Source: a virus
Reading direction: 5' to 3' (one strand)
Virus record (IMG/VR): IMGVR_UViG_3300007770_001286
Span: 1 to 59,138 of that record
DNA: 59,138 nt
Shown here: positions 26,461-35,044 of the stretch, piece by piece
Position numbering within the stretch: the first letter of the stretch is position 1
How the letters are laid out: every line of letters starts with the position of its first letter
Position numbers and translations under genes: made by a program
The notes under the pieces: model-generated
The model's input: only the letters and a program-made list of their open reading frames with translations
The model's database searches: none
What the model was told of the DNA's origin: nothing

Positions 26461-27575
26461 GCCGTCGAAAGTACGACTATCTGATTGTAGGAGCAGGCAT
26501 CTTTGGAGCGACATTCGCTAGAGAGATGACTGATGCTGGTAAAGAGTGTCTGGTAATTGATAAACGCCCTCACATCGGTGGGAACGTTTATTCCGAAAAG
26601 CGGAACGGTGTAGACGTTCATGTCTATGGTGCTCATATTTTTCACACGAATAATGAGAGGATCTGGGATTATGTTAATCGTTTTGCTACGTTTAACAATT
26701 ATGTAAACAAGCCAAAAATTCGCTTCAATGATCGGATCTTTTCATTCCCAATTAATCTGATGACTCTACACCAGCTTTGGGGTGTTATGACACCAGCAGA
26801 AGCTGAGAAGAAGTTAGAAGAAGTCAGGATCCCATGCGAGAATCCAGACAACCTTGAGGACTGGATCTTATCCCAGGTTGGACGTGAGGTGTATGAGACG
26901 TTTATCAAGGGTTATACAATGAAGCAGTGGCAGCGTGATCCGAAAGAACTACCGGCTTCTATTATTAAGCGTCTACCGATTAGGATGGTATTTGAAGAGA
27001 ATTATTTCTTTGACAAATATCAGGGTATCCCGATTGACGGTTATACTTCAATGGTGGCAAATATGCTGAAAGGTGTTTCAGTATGGACGGGTGTTGATTA
27101 CTTTTCAGATAAGGAGGAGTTTGATTCTCTTGCTGACAAGGTTGTGTTTACTGGAAAGATCGATGAATACTTCGGATTTCGCTATGGTGAGCTAGAGTAT
27201 CGGACGTTGCGGTTTGAGCATGAAGAGCTCGAGGGTGATTTTCAAGGAAACGCTGTAGTGAACTATACACACCCAGATGTTCCATTCACAAGAATTGTAG
27301 AGCACAAGCATTTTTTACCAGCAACAGCGGGTAAGCTTAAGAATACAATCATTACAAGAGAGTACTCTGACGAATATAGCAGGGGTAAGACGCCCTATTA
27401 TCCGATCAATGATGAGAAGAACGGTGCTATGTTTAAGAAGTATGCAGCCCTCGCTGCTGAACAAGATGGGATAATTTTTGGTGGAAGATTGGCAGAGTAC
27501 AAGTACTATGATATGCATCAGGTGATTGGTTCTGCTCTTGTAAAAGCTAAGCGTGAGCTTGAAAACAATGCTTAG
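26457..27575 (+). CDS. glf: UDP-galactopyranose mutase-like flavoenzyme
   Basis: The 372-residue protein starts with a FAD-binding Rossmann motif (YLIVGAGIFGATFAREM). HIGGNVY, VHVYGAHIFHTNN, FNNYVNKP and the Glf-typical FIKGYTMKQWQRDP follow. The end has GRLAEYKYYDMHQVIGSAL. All hallmark UGM segments are present. The enzyme interconverts UDP-pyranose and UDP-furanose sugars (galactose, or arabinose in related enzymes). AGGAG precedes the ATG, which overlaps the upstream stop. Being locked to a hydroxymethylase gene suggests that a furanosyl sugar ends up on DNA rather than on a cell envelope; that is inference. Confidence 0.93.
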   Translation: MSRRKYDYLIVGAGIFGATFAREMTDAGKECLVIDKRPHIGGNVYSEKRNGVDVHVYGAHIFHTNNERIWDYVNRFATFNNYVNKPKIRFNDRIFSFPINLMTLHQLWGVMTPAEAEKKLEEVRIPCENPDNLEDWILSQVGREVYETFIKGYTMKQWQRDPKELPASIIKRLPIRMVFEENYFFDKYQGIPIDGYTSMVANMLKGVSVWTGVDYFSDKEEFDSLADKVVFTGKIDEYFGFRYGELEYRTLRFEHEELEGDFQGNAVVNYTHPDVPFTRIVEHKHFLPATAGKLKNTIITREYSDEYSRGKTPYYPINDEKNGAMFKKYAALAAEQDGIIFGGRLAEYKYYDMHQVIGSALVKAKRELENNA

Positions 27576-27587
27576 ACTTGCTATAAT
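27559..27587 (+). promoter_or_regulatory. Sigma70-type promoter for the sugar gene cluster
   Basis: TTGAAA (27559-27564) and TATAAT (27582-27587) are 17 bases apart. They overlap the end of the mutase gene and precede the gene at 27609. Confidence 0.75.
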
Positions 27588-27608
27588 GAATAGTAACTCG
27601 GAGAAATA

Positions 27609-28664
27609 ATGAGAGTACTTTACAGTTTTTGGGGGTTTATTACTCCCCTTGAAAAGAACAGCGTTGTCAACACACCAGACGGTGAGCGTGGCAATCGTGT
27701 GGATTGGGTAAATGAATTACTAAAGCGTGGTCATACCCCTGTTCAGCTACAGCGTATGCGGGATGATGAGCAATATCCCGGCGTAGAATATGATGACGCT
27801 GGATTTCCGGATGGTGATATCTTGTATGTCGAATGGCGTTGGCCAACTTGGAAAAATAGCGGAGAAAATCCCGCTGAGCCGGACTACAATCGTCAGTGTG
27901 AGGTTCTTGATTATTACCATGGGCAGGGTATTCCAATTGTTATTGTCGATGGTGACCTTAAGATGACTCCCGAAGAAGAGCTTCGTTGGCCTAACGCCGT
28001 CTTAGCAGACGCGTGTGTTTCTCCTCGTCATCAGACCCGTAAGCGAATTACGATTCCATGGTGCAATTATATGAAGAGGTATTTCGAGCCAGTCGAGTAC
28101 TCTTACAACTATACTTACGTTGGGAATAACTACGAGCGTGAAGAGCAATTCGCGAAATACTATACGACCCCCAGCCCTGTCCTCAGAGAAGCTGGTATTC
28201 AGACTATGATTTATGGAAACTGGTTGAATAAATCACCTGAGAGAATCGATCCCGCCGTTTTGCTGGCTCAGACACCGAATGTGGCATTCGGTCCCCGGCT
28301 GGCTTATAAAGATATCTTCAAAGTGCTGAACGAATCAATTACTGTAACTCATATTACAAAGCCGGCTTACACTCCTTACGGAAATATCACTGGTCGATTC
28401 TTTGAAGCGATTAAGAGTAATGTACCTGCTCTCGTTCCGATCGAGTTTCAGCACGCTATTCCGGTAGGACTTGCTGATAAGTCTTTGCTGGTTGAAACCT
28501 GGTTGGATGTTGTAGAAAAAACTAAGTGGATCGCGACGCTGGACGCTACCGAACGGAAAGCTCTTGTTGATGCACAAGAGGAGGCTCTGAGGACCGTGAT
28601 CGATCCCAGGCCTGAATATAGGACTGATTTGCTTGAACACATTCTGAGTGATTATAGGGCATGA
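27609..28664 (+). CDS. Putative GT-B-type glycosyltransferase
   Basis: The 351-residue protein has two Rossmann-like halves. The N-terminal half has VLYSFWGFITP and GDILYVEWRWPTW. The C-terminal half has YGNWLNKSP and a segment GNITGRFFEAIKSNVPALVP that matches the R-x-F-E sugar-nucleotide-binding signature of GT-B glycosyltransferases. No family was named. It sits between the mutase and a nucleotide-kinase-like gene, which suggests transfer of a furanosyl sugar to modified DNA or a precursor. GGAG precedes the ATG, which follows a good promoter. Confidence 0.6.
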   Translation: MRVLYSFWGFITPLEKNSVVNTPDGERGNRVDWVNELLKRGHTPVQLQRMRDDEQYPGVEYDDAGFPDGDILYVEWRWPTWKNSGENPAEPDYNRQCEVLDYYHGQGIPIVIVDGDLKMTPEEELRWPNAVLADACVSPRHQTRKRITIPWCNYMKRYFEPVEYSYNYTYVGNNYEREEQFAKYYTTPSPVLREAGIQTMIYGNWLNKSPERIDPAVLLAQTPNVAFGPRLAYKDIFKVLNESITVTHITKPAYTPYGNITGRFFEAIKSNVPALVPIEFQHAIPVGLADKSLLVETWLDVVEKTKWIATLDATERKALVDAQEEALRTVIDPRPEYRTDLLEHILSDYRA

Positions 28665-29218
28665 AGATAGCATTCATCGGACCTGATATGACTGGAAAGT
28701 CGAATATCGCTGCTGAGCTTTCTCGCCAGACTGGTATTCCTGTTTTTAAGAATTCCGGGGAATGGAAAACACAATTGGACAGCCCAGATTACTTTCTTAA
28801 CCTTTTGCGGTACGGCGGTCCGTTTTTGATGGATTTCATGCACCAAACAGATGCGTCAGTTATCTTAGACCGCTTTTATCCTTGTGAGCTTGTTTATGCT
28901 AGCGCATTCGAGCGTCCTACTGATCTTGACGCAATTACATGGATGGATGATAAGTTTGCAGAGGTAAACGGCAAATTCATTCTTTGTTTACGAAAAGATT
29001 ACTCTGGTTTGGTTGATGACCAGTATCCAGATCAGTTACCACCGGAAATGCTGAAAGTCCTGGATAAACATTATCGAACGTTTTATGAAACGACGACATG
29101 TGAATGTCTTATTTTGGAAACCGATGATATGGACTTGAACAAACAGGTAAAGAAGATTAAAATGTTTTTAGGAATCAGTAAAGACTTAAACGCGGAGGAT
29201 TTTTGTGCATACACGTAA
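28661..29218 (+). CDS. P-loop deoxynucleoside/deoxynucleotide kinase-like protein
   Basis: The 185-residue protein has a Walker A motif, IAFIGPDMTGKSN, and an ILDRFYPCELVY segment like the DR(Y/F) motif of thymidylate and deoxynucleoside kinases. An LID-like basic helix lies near 110. It would phosphorylate a (modified) deoxynucleotide. By its neighbours, the T4 gene 1 role of raising hydroxymethyl-dCMP to the triphosphate is a plausible hypothesis. It overlaps both adjacent genes. Confidence 0.72.
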   Translation: MKIAFIGPDMTGKSNIAAELSRQTGIPVFKNSGEWKTQLDSPDYFLNLLRYGGPFLMDFMHQTDASVILDRFYPCELVYASAFERPTDLDAITWMDDKFAEVNGKFILCLRKDYSGLVDDQYPDQLPPEMLKVLDKHYRTFYETTTCECLILETDDMDLNKQVKKIKMFLGISKDLNAEDFCAYT

Positions 29219-30230
29219 AGCATTAGTCACAGGTTGCTGTGGCTTTATTGGTAGTCATGTAACACGTCAGCTTGTTGCTGCCGGATGGAGTGTCGAGGGG
29301 GTTGATGATTTATCGAATGGAGACCTGGCAACTTTAAGCGGACTTGAATTTAGAACGGTTACTGAGCACGTTCTACACCTGTATGATCAAAACAATACTG
29401 GTCCGTCGATAGTAGAAGAACCGGGTTCATTGCTTGTTATTACATCAGATTTCGCTGCAGGACCCATTCTACAGCGCGTCGCAGCCGGAAGGTATGATGT
29501 GATTTTTCACCTGGCCGCAAATCCTCGTGTAGAGTATTCAGTTAAATTTCCAGCTCTTACGACGCATACGAATGTTCAAAAAACAATTGAATTAATGTCT
29601 GCTGCCATTGATAAGATCGATCGTTTTGTTTTCGCGTCCTCGTCTGCATGTTATGGCGAAGTTTCTAGACTTCCCACAAATGAGAATGAAGCAGAAGATC
29701 CGACATCTCCCTACGGGTTGCAGAAGTTGGTGGTAGAGCAGTTTGGAGAAATGTACAATCGCCTGTATGGGATGGATTTTGTTGCGCTAAGGTTCTTTAA
29801 TGTGTACGGTCCGGGACAGTTGGGGGATTCTCCCTATTCAACTGCTGTTGCTGCGTGGTGTACACGACTAAAGAACGGTGAACCGCTTCGAAGTGATGGT
29901 GATGGTGAACAAACTAGGGACATGGTGTATGTAAAAGACGTAGCAAATGCGATGTTAGTTGCTGCTGATTACCCGGCTATTCTGGGATTTGAGATGTACA
30001 ACGTCGCAACTGGCACAGCTGTTTCGAATAACCAAATTCTTGCAACACTTAATGAGCAATTTTCTGAACTTTCCATTGCTCACGCACCAGAAAGACAGGG
30101 CGATGTCAAGCACACTCTCGGGTGTATAAATAAGATTAGTGAAGAACTTGGATGGATCCCTCAGGTTAAATTCTGGGATGGTCTAAATCAAACATTAAGA
30201 TGGTGGGAGTTGATTGAGACAGATGAATAG
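29205..30230 (+). CDS. NAD-dependent sugar epimerase/dehydratase (extended SDR)
   Basis: The 341-residue protein has the extended-SDR Rossmann motif LVTGCCGFIGSHV, HLAANPRVEYS, VFASSSACYG with catalytic Ser, and the Y-x-x-x-K pair in PYGLQKLVVEQ. LRFFNVYGPGQ and TRDMVYVKDVANAM follow. This is the UDP-glucose 4-epimerase-like group. It could make UDP-galactose or UDP-arabinose for the mutase two genes upstream. The GTG start has GGAGG upstream and lies inside the kinase gene. Confidence 0.9.
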   Translation: MHTRKALVTGCCGFIGSHVTRQLVAAGWSVEGVDDLSNGDLATLSGLEFRTVTEHVLHLYDQNNTGPSIVEEPGSLLVITSDFAAGPILQRVAAGRYDVIFHLAANPRVEYSVKFPALTTHTNVQKTIELMSAAIDKIDRFVFASSSACYGEVSRLPTNENEAEDPTSPYGLQKLVVEQFGEMYNRLYGMDFVALRFFNVYGPGQLGDSPYSTAVAAWCTRLKNGEPLRSDGDGEQTRDMVYVKDVANAMLVAADYPAILGFEMYNVATGTAVSNNQILATLNEQFSELSIAHAPERQGDVKHTLGCINKISEELGWIPQVKFWDGLNQTLRWWELIETDE

Positions 30231-30654
30231 ATGCGTATGGGCCAGTACATCTTCTTCAGAAGAGAAGCCTTGGGGCTATGAAATTCAGTGGAACGGCTTG
30301 TTTCATGGAAAAGAAATTCACCTTCGAGCAGGTCATCGCACGAGTCTTAAGTTCCATCCTACTAAAAATGAAGTTCTGTATATTCAACATGGAGAGATCC
30401 TTGCAGAAATCGCAGATGAAAGACACTTTCATAATTCAATTCAAGAGCCAGCGCGCTTGGTCACCCTAAAAAAGGGAGACATTCTGAATATTCAGGCAGG
30501 TTGCGCGTATCGATTGACTGCTCAAGATGATAGTGTGGTATTTGAAATTTCTGATGGCAATTGTGGCGAACCGATACGGCTGGAAGATGATTATGGAAGG
30601 GACACAACAGAGGACAAAAAATATACTTTTGTTCATCCGAAAAAACATAATTAA
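30223..30654 (+). CDS. Cupin protein (mannose-6-phosphate isomerase type II-like)
   Basis: The 143-residue protein has the sugar isomerase cupin pattern: EKPWGYEIQW, GKEIHLRAGHRTSLKFHPTK (metal His and Glu region), NEVLYIQHGEIL and a second motif near DILNIQAGCAYRL. It may isomerise a sugar phosphate or bind a nucleotide sugar. It overlaps the epimerase gene, which supports one sugar pathway. The ATG at 30223 is preferred to a TTG at 30214. Confidence 0.75.
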   Translation: MNRCVWASTSSSEEKPWGYEIQWNGLFHGKEIHLRAGHRTSLKFHPTKNEVLYIQHGEILAEIADERHFHNSIQEPARLVTLKKGDILNIQAGCAYRLTAQDDSVVFEISDGNCGEPIRLEDDYGRDTTEDKKYTFVHPKKHN

Positions 30655-30674
30655 ATTTCTATCGCGAGGGTATA

Positions 30675-31529
30675 ATGAGTACAATGGACCCAAATTCAGT
30701 TAATGTCGTAATCTATCATGCTGACTGCACAGACGGTTTCGGGGCGGCATATTCTGCATGGAAGCAGTTAGGGAATAGAGCAGAGTATTACGCTTGTAAG
30801 CATGGTACCCCGCCACCCGATGTTAAAGGAAAAAATGTAGTTATTCTGGATTTCTCTTATGATAAATCTACAACGAAGAAGATGATAAAGAAAGCCAAAA
30901 ATCTTATGATTATCGATCATCACAAGTCTGCGATGGTTGAACTTCATGATATCTCTAACACTCATTTTGATATGACAAAGAGCGGTGCAATACTGGCGTG
31001 GGAATATTTCCACCCGGGTAAGGAGCCACCGAAGTTTATCAAATATATTCAGGATCGAGACCTGTGGAAGTGGGAACTTGAGTATTCAAAAGAGTTTAGT
31101 GCAGCATTCGATATGGTACCGTTTGAGTTTGAAGAGTTCGAAAAGTTTGAAGATGACTCTGTGTTTGATGATGCATGTAAGCGAGGATCTTACATCCTGG
31201 CGTACAGTAAGACTGTTGTCAAAAAGGTCTGTGAAAAAGCGCAGCCCCGCATGATGGATGGGAAGGAAGTGCTGGTAGTAAATGCTTCTCACTGGATGTC
31301 AGAAATCGGAGCACGGCTTTCTCCTGATTGCGATTTTGCTTTGATCTGGTATTGGGATCATGAAGATGAAATAACGAAAGTCAGCTTACGAGCTTTTCAT
31401 GAGAGCGTTGACGTATCAGAAATTGCTAAGAGCTTTGGTGGCGGTGGCCACAAGAAAGCTGCTGGATTTACTTTACCTAAGGAGAAACACATTGAAGAAC
31501 TTTTTGACACAACCGAAGCCGAGGTTTGA
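30675..31529 (+). CDS. DHH/DHHA1 phosphoesterase
   Basis: The 284-residue protein has YHADCTDGFGAAY, VVILDFSYD, LMIIDHHKSA (the DHH motif) and the C-terminal DHHA1 element FGGGGHKKAAGF. This is the NrnA-like/RecJ-like family, which degrades short oligonucleotides or cyclic dinucleotides. In a phage it could recycle nanoRNA for nucleotide pools or remove signalling nucleotides such as c-di-AMP or CBASS-type products; this second idea is inference. GAGGG precedes the ATG. Confidence 0.88.
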   Translation: MSTMDPNSVNVVIYHADCTDGFGAAYSAWKQLGNRAEYYACKHGTPPPDVKGKNVVILDFSYDKSTTKKMIKKAKNLMIIDHHKSAMVELHDISNTHFDMTKSGAILAWEYFHPGKEPPKFIKYIQDRDLWKWELEYSKEFSAAFDMVPFEFEEFEKFEDDSVFDDACKRGSYILAYSKTVVKKVCEKAQPRMMDGKEVLVVNASHWMSEIGARLSPDCDFALIWYWDHEDEITKVSLRAFHESVDVSEIAKSFGGGGHKKAAGFTLPKEKHIEELFDTTEAEV

Positions 31530-32085
31530 CATTGTCTATTTGGATCCACCATGGGATTACAAGGGCCAGCTACAACATTCTAAACCTGGAATGGGTGATA
31601 CAGGTGGGGCTCGCAAGCATTATGGTACACTCAAGCTAAAGCAGCTAAAGCAGTTTCCAATGCAGAAGCTTCTCAACGAAGATTCTCTTGTCTTTATGTG
31701 GGTAACAAACCCTCATCTTGATCAGGGGATTGAGCTTCTAAAAAGCTGGGGGCTAAAATATTCTACCGTTGCATTCGTTTGGAATAAGATGAGAGTTAAT
31801 CCCGGATTTTATACCATGTCGCAGTGTGAGCTTTGTCTTGTTGGAAAAAATGGAAAAATTCCTCGACCTCGAGGTGCCAGAAATGTACGACAATATTTAG
31901 AGCACCTCCGTGAAGAGCATAGTAAGAAACCAGATGAAGTTCGAACTCGCATTGAGCAGATGTTTCCAGACCAGACGAAGGTTGAACTGTTTGCTCGCCA
32001 CCAGTTACCTGGATGGTCAGTTTGGGGAGATGAAGTCGAAAGCTGTGATAGCCTTAAGGGGTACTTGAATGAGCTCGGATGGTAG
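31492..32085 (+). CDS. MT-A70-like adenine N6-methyltransferase
   Basis: The 197-residue protein begins with DIVYLDPPWDY, the DPPW motif of MT-A70 m6A methyltransferases. FMWVTNPHLDQG, FVWNKM and VELFARHQLPGWSVWGDE follow. The TTG start at 31492 is chosen because AAGGAG lies seven bases upstream; it lies within the DHH gene in another frame. It would methylate adenine in DNA (or RNA), often for restriction evasion. The position in the base-modification module is notable. Confidence 0.85.
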   Translation: MKNFLTQPKPRFDIVYLDPPWDYKGQLQHSKPGMGDTGGARKHYGTLKLKQLKQFPMQKLLNEDSLVFMWVTNPHLDQGIELLKSWGLKYSTVAFVWNKMRVNPGFYTMSQCELCLVGKNGKIPRPRGARNVRQYLEHLREEHSKKPDEVRTRIEQMFPDQTKVELFARHQLPGWSVWGDEVESCDSLKGYLNELGW

Positions 32086-32488
32086 ACCACATTGGGATGA
32101 AATATGGATGGGTTTTGCTCACTCCATAGCTCGTAGATCGTATGACCCACGGTACCAGGTAGGTGCAGTGATCGTGACAGATGAAAATACTCAAGTACTC
32201 GCTGTCGGTTATAATGGAAATTATTCAGGCGGACCAAATGAGGTTGAGTCTGCTGAGCCAGGAAATTCAGGGATGATTCATGCAGAGATTAACGCACTGC
32301 TTAAGTGCGACTATAATAATCGCGGTAAAAAGATAATGTATATTACCTTAAGCCCTTGCAAGATGTGCGCGAAGGCTATTATTAACGGTGGCGTAAAAGA
32401 GGTAGTTTTTGATGAAGAATACCGCGATTTGTCTGGTATCGAGCTATTACGGTCAGCAGGAGTTTCAGTTAGGCGCTACACAACGTAG
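32069..32488 (+). CDS. dCMP deaminase
   Basis: The 139-residue protein has the zinc deaminase motifs HAEINAL and SPCKMCAKAII, with dCMP-deaminase-type surroundings (SYDPRYQVGAVIV, GYNGNYSGG). It converts dCMP to dUMP for ThyX. An AAGGGG site lies inside the previous gene, with which it overlaps by 17 bases. In T4-like metabolism this enzyme sits in the same complex as dCMP hydroxymethylase, in keeping with the proposed function at 25429. Confidence 0.92.
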   Translation: MSSDGRPHWDEIWMGFAHSIARRSYDPRYQVGAVIVTDENTQVLAVGYNGNYSGGPNEVESAEPGNSGMIHAEINALLKCDYNNRGKKIMYITLSPCKMCAKAIINGGVKEVVFDEEYRDLSGIELLRSAGVSVRRYTT

Positions 32489-32499
32489 TACCATCCGTC

Positions 32500-32515
32500 T
32501 TTACTCCATATTTAG
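32500..32515 (+). promoter_or_regulatory. CATAYTTAR motif (candidate phage late promoter)
   Basis: TTTACTCCATATTTAG lies in the only real gap after the dCMP deaminase gene, 40 bases before the ATG at 32547. It differs by one base from TTTACGCCATATTTAG at 57436-57451, upstream of another virion-type gene. Confidence 0.5.
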
Positions 32516-32546
32516 TTCTAAGCAGAAGTATTTAGGGGGCTCGTAA

Positions 32547-34580
32547 ATGAGCGGAATTATTTATAAAGCAGGTGTCACCTCCGGGCGAGCCTTTGTTAGG
32601 ACATATACCAACGCCTTGACTGAAGACCTCCTTCGTGAAGGTAACATGGCTGCTCTCCTTTTGGAAGAGCTAAATGATGAAGACGCAAAGGAGATGGACG
32701 CCACGATTAAAGAATTTGAAGCGACCATTGGTGAAGTAGAAGCCCAGCTGGCAGCGGGCGCCGCGAAGTCGGAATGGCAGTCAGCTCTCGAGCCGATTAA
32801 GTCACTGTACAATGATATTGCCGCAAATGTTGACTCGCTTTATGACGAAGGGACAGATGGAAAAGCTCGAGCAAAAACCGCATCAGATATCACTAAGCAA
32901 ATTCAAGATGCCTCTGGTGAGTTTGCTGCTTTGATCACTTGTATAGAGCAAGTGAAGGCAGAGCTACAAAAATATAAACCTGAAGACTCAACAAAGCCAA
33001 TTGGTGAATTGGCAAAAGCTGCTGATGAGGGCGGTGATGATGCCCCTGACTTTCCTACAACTGAGGATATTGCAAAAGCAGTCGAGAAGACCTATAAGGT
33101 TCCAGACTGGTTCAACGGTGCATGGGAAGCTGGAACTAAAGCTGCCGAAGCTGAGGGCGGCGGGTTCTTTAGTAAGGTAGTCGGATTCATCGCTGCATTA
33201 TTCAGCGGTGACAAAACCGGGAATCTTGTTGAGGGTGATCTTGTGGTCGAAGCTATCATGGCTTCTCCCTTCGAAGAGTTTGTTGCTCTCAATATGTCAA
33301 CAGCTCAGCAGAAACTGACCGGTGCGGTCGAGCAGGTTGGTGAAGAGACAGGTGAGGCGTCTGCCGCAGCTGCTGCTGCACAAGCTGGCGCTGAGCAAGC
33401 AAAGAGCGGTAAGGTAGACATGAAGGCAGCCGAGCAAGGAGCTGCTGCGTTGCAAAAGTCTCCTGAGGTTGCGAAAGATGTATTCGATGCAGCAAGCGGC
33501 GAGCTTGAGCCCGCTGATGCTGAAGCTTTAAAGCAAGGCTTGGCTGGAAAATTAGCTGACCTGGCTGTTAGACAGCAGGAAATTGTTGCACAGATTCTTG
33601 CTCTTTACACTTCTGGACCAGATGGTGCTACTCCTGAACAAGTCGCTGATATGGCAAACACAGCAGAAGAAGCAGCTGATGAGAGGGTCGCTAGCGCCTT
33701 TAAGAATTTAGACGCTTTAGCAGATCTTGGTGATGAGCATCTTGGAGATACGGGTGGCGAACTAGTAAAAACATTGTTATCAGACCCTGATGCTTCCAAG
33801 CTTTTTGCTGCGCACCACGAACCGACCGGAACCAAGATGCACGAGTCAAGTCTTTCTTCGCTTCTATTTGAACAAGAAGAGGAAGCGATTGCGATTGAAG
33901 ATATTGTGACAGCATTTGCAGATGTTGGAAAACCTATTGGCGCCGCCCCTGATGAAAAGGCTGTTACAGCATGGGCAACAGCTGTTAACGATGCAGAGCT
34001 GCTAGATAAAAAGATCGCAGTTGGTGAGGATGAAGCCGCTGAGGGTGAAGAGGGCGCGCCGGCTTCTGAAGAAGAAGCTGCAGAAGAGCAAGAGACCGCT
34101 CAGGCAGAACTTGAGACCGCTGCACAAGAAGCAGCTGCAGAACCAGAGGCACCAAGTGTGGCTGTTGCCAACGCTTTAGACAACTGGGCAGCCGGCCTTT
34201 CAAAGACATCACAAAGTTCTTTAACTGCTAAGAAGCGAATGACTGGACTGAAGGATTTGGTGAATGTAGCTTTGGATGGGGCTTCGAAAGCTGTTGAGAA
34301 AGAAGTGGCAAAAGCGATACAGAAGTGGAGGGGAGAGCATGAAGAGACTCTTATCAAGAGCAAGCGCTTCGCAAAGAAAAACTTTGATACGCTTTCAGAC
34401 TTGATCCCACAAATCGCTTCAGCCATGTTAAAGATGACCTCTGAAAATAATACTCGATTAACTCGCGGAGTGGTTCACAAATCAGTTTACAATTATTTAG
34501 ACAAGAAGTTCCGAACAGATAGAGTAATAGTGGAGTCTGCGAGGTGGGAAGTATTAGCAGGAATACGGAGATCCAAATGA
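32547..34580 (+). CDS. Large Ala/Glu-rich protein, probable head-interior or scaffold component
   Basis: The 677-residue protein is acidic and alanine-rich, mostly helical, with short Ala/Glu low-complexity runs (about 255-290 and 490-540). A helix TNALTEDLLREG ends in L-R-E at 29-31. A second such site, SSLSSLLFEQ with L-F-E at 440-442, would split the chain near its centre if the L-x-E protease idea is right. The C-terminal part is basic and helical (VHKSVYNYLDKKFRTDR). These features suit a prohead core or internal protein, but no family is recognised. It begins a long array of similar genes behind a candidate late promoter. Confidence 0.55.
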   Translation: MSGIIYKAGVTSGRAFVRTYTNALTEDLLREGNMAALLLEELNDEDAKEMDATIKEFEATIGEVEAQLAAGAAKSEWQSALEPIKSLYNDIAANVDSLYDEGTDGKARAKTASDITKQIQDASGEFAALITCIEQVKAELQKYKPEDSTKPIGELAKAADEGGDDAPDFPTTEDIAKAVEKTYKVPDWFNGAWEAGTKAAEAEGGGFFSKVVGFIAALFSGDKTGNLVEGDLVVEAIMASPFEEFVALNMSTAQQKLTGAVEQVGEETGEASAAAAAAQAGAEQAKSGKVDMKAAEQGAAALQKSPEVAKDVFDAASGELEPADAEALKQGLAGKLADLAVRQQEIVAQILALYTSGPDGATPEQVADMANTAEEAADERVASAFKNLDALADLGDEHLGDTGGELVKTLLSDPDASKLFAAHHEPTGTKMHESSLSSLLFEQEEEAIAIEDIVTAFADVGKPIGAAPDEKAVTAWATAVNDAELLDKKIAVGEDEAAEGEEGAPASEEEAAEEQETAQAELETAAQEAAAEPEAPSVAVANALDNWAAGLSKTSQSSLTAKKRMTGLKDLVNVALDGASKAVEKEVAKAIQKWRGEHEETLIKSKRFAKKNFDTLSDLIPQIASAMLKMTSENNTRLTRGVVHKSVYNYLDKKFRTDRVIVESARWEVLAGIRRSK

Positions 34581-35044
34581 CGGACACTACATTTCTTTTA
34601 GACGTCTTAAGACATGAATACCGCCAGCGCCTTCATGAGGTGATGGGTGAATCTGACGTTTTCGATGATAGAGGTAATTTAATTCTTTCTCCCGATCTAA
34701 AGGTACGTCACAAGAAATCTGGATATGAGTATACAATCGCTCATGTAAAAGGGGATAAACCTGGCGAAGTTCAGATAGTTTTACGTGAACCAGAAGAACC
34801 ACGTTTCGATGCTCCCCCAGAGGGAGAAGAAGTATTGGGAGGGCCCGATGAGCTCGGCGCGCTGAATGAAGATGATGAGGTTACAGCAGATCCCAGGATT
34901 CCTGAGTTGCTCGACCCCTCTCCTGAGGTTGATATCGATAGCAGGGTTCAGGCTGTTGCTGCCCTGACAGACGAGCCGGATGAGGATGAGGTTGTCTTTG
35001 TTATAGACCAAGAAGAATTTGAAAAAGAATACGAGGTGGACTAA
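34577..35044 (+). CDS. Acidic protein of unknown function
   Basis: This 155-residue protein starts with a helix (FLLDVLRHEYRQRLHEVMGE) similar in style to the L-x-E leaders. A short beta domain (LKVRHKKSGYEYTIAHV) reminiscent of a KOW/SH3-type barrel and a long acidic tail rich in Glu, Asp and Pro follow. ATG overlaps the previous stop (ATGA), with GGAG upstream. A virion accessory role is inferred from the neighbours. Confidence 0.5.
   Translation: MTDTTFLLDVLRHEYRQRLHEVMGESDVFDDRGNLILSPDLKVRHKKSGYEYTIAHVKGDKPGEVQIVLREPEEPRFDAPPEGEEVLGGPDELGALNEDDEVTADPRIPELLDPSPEVDIDSRVQAVAALTDEPDEDEVVFVIDQEEFEKEYEVD

Noticed and set aside
30671-30676. TATAAT box before the DHH gene
   Set aside because: It overlaps the start codon (ATG at 30675), so a transcript would begin inside the gene; it is a chance match of a GAGGG-TATAATG start region.
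33289-33915. Minus-strand frames rich in Gln/Leu/Ser opposite the large Ala/Glu protein
   Set aside because: Low-complexity complements of Ala/Glu codons; typical artefacts.
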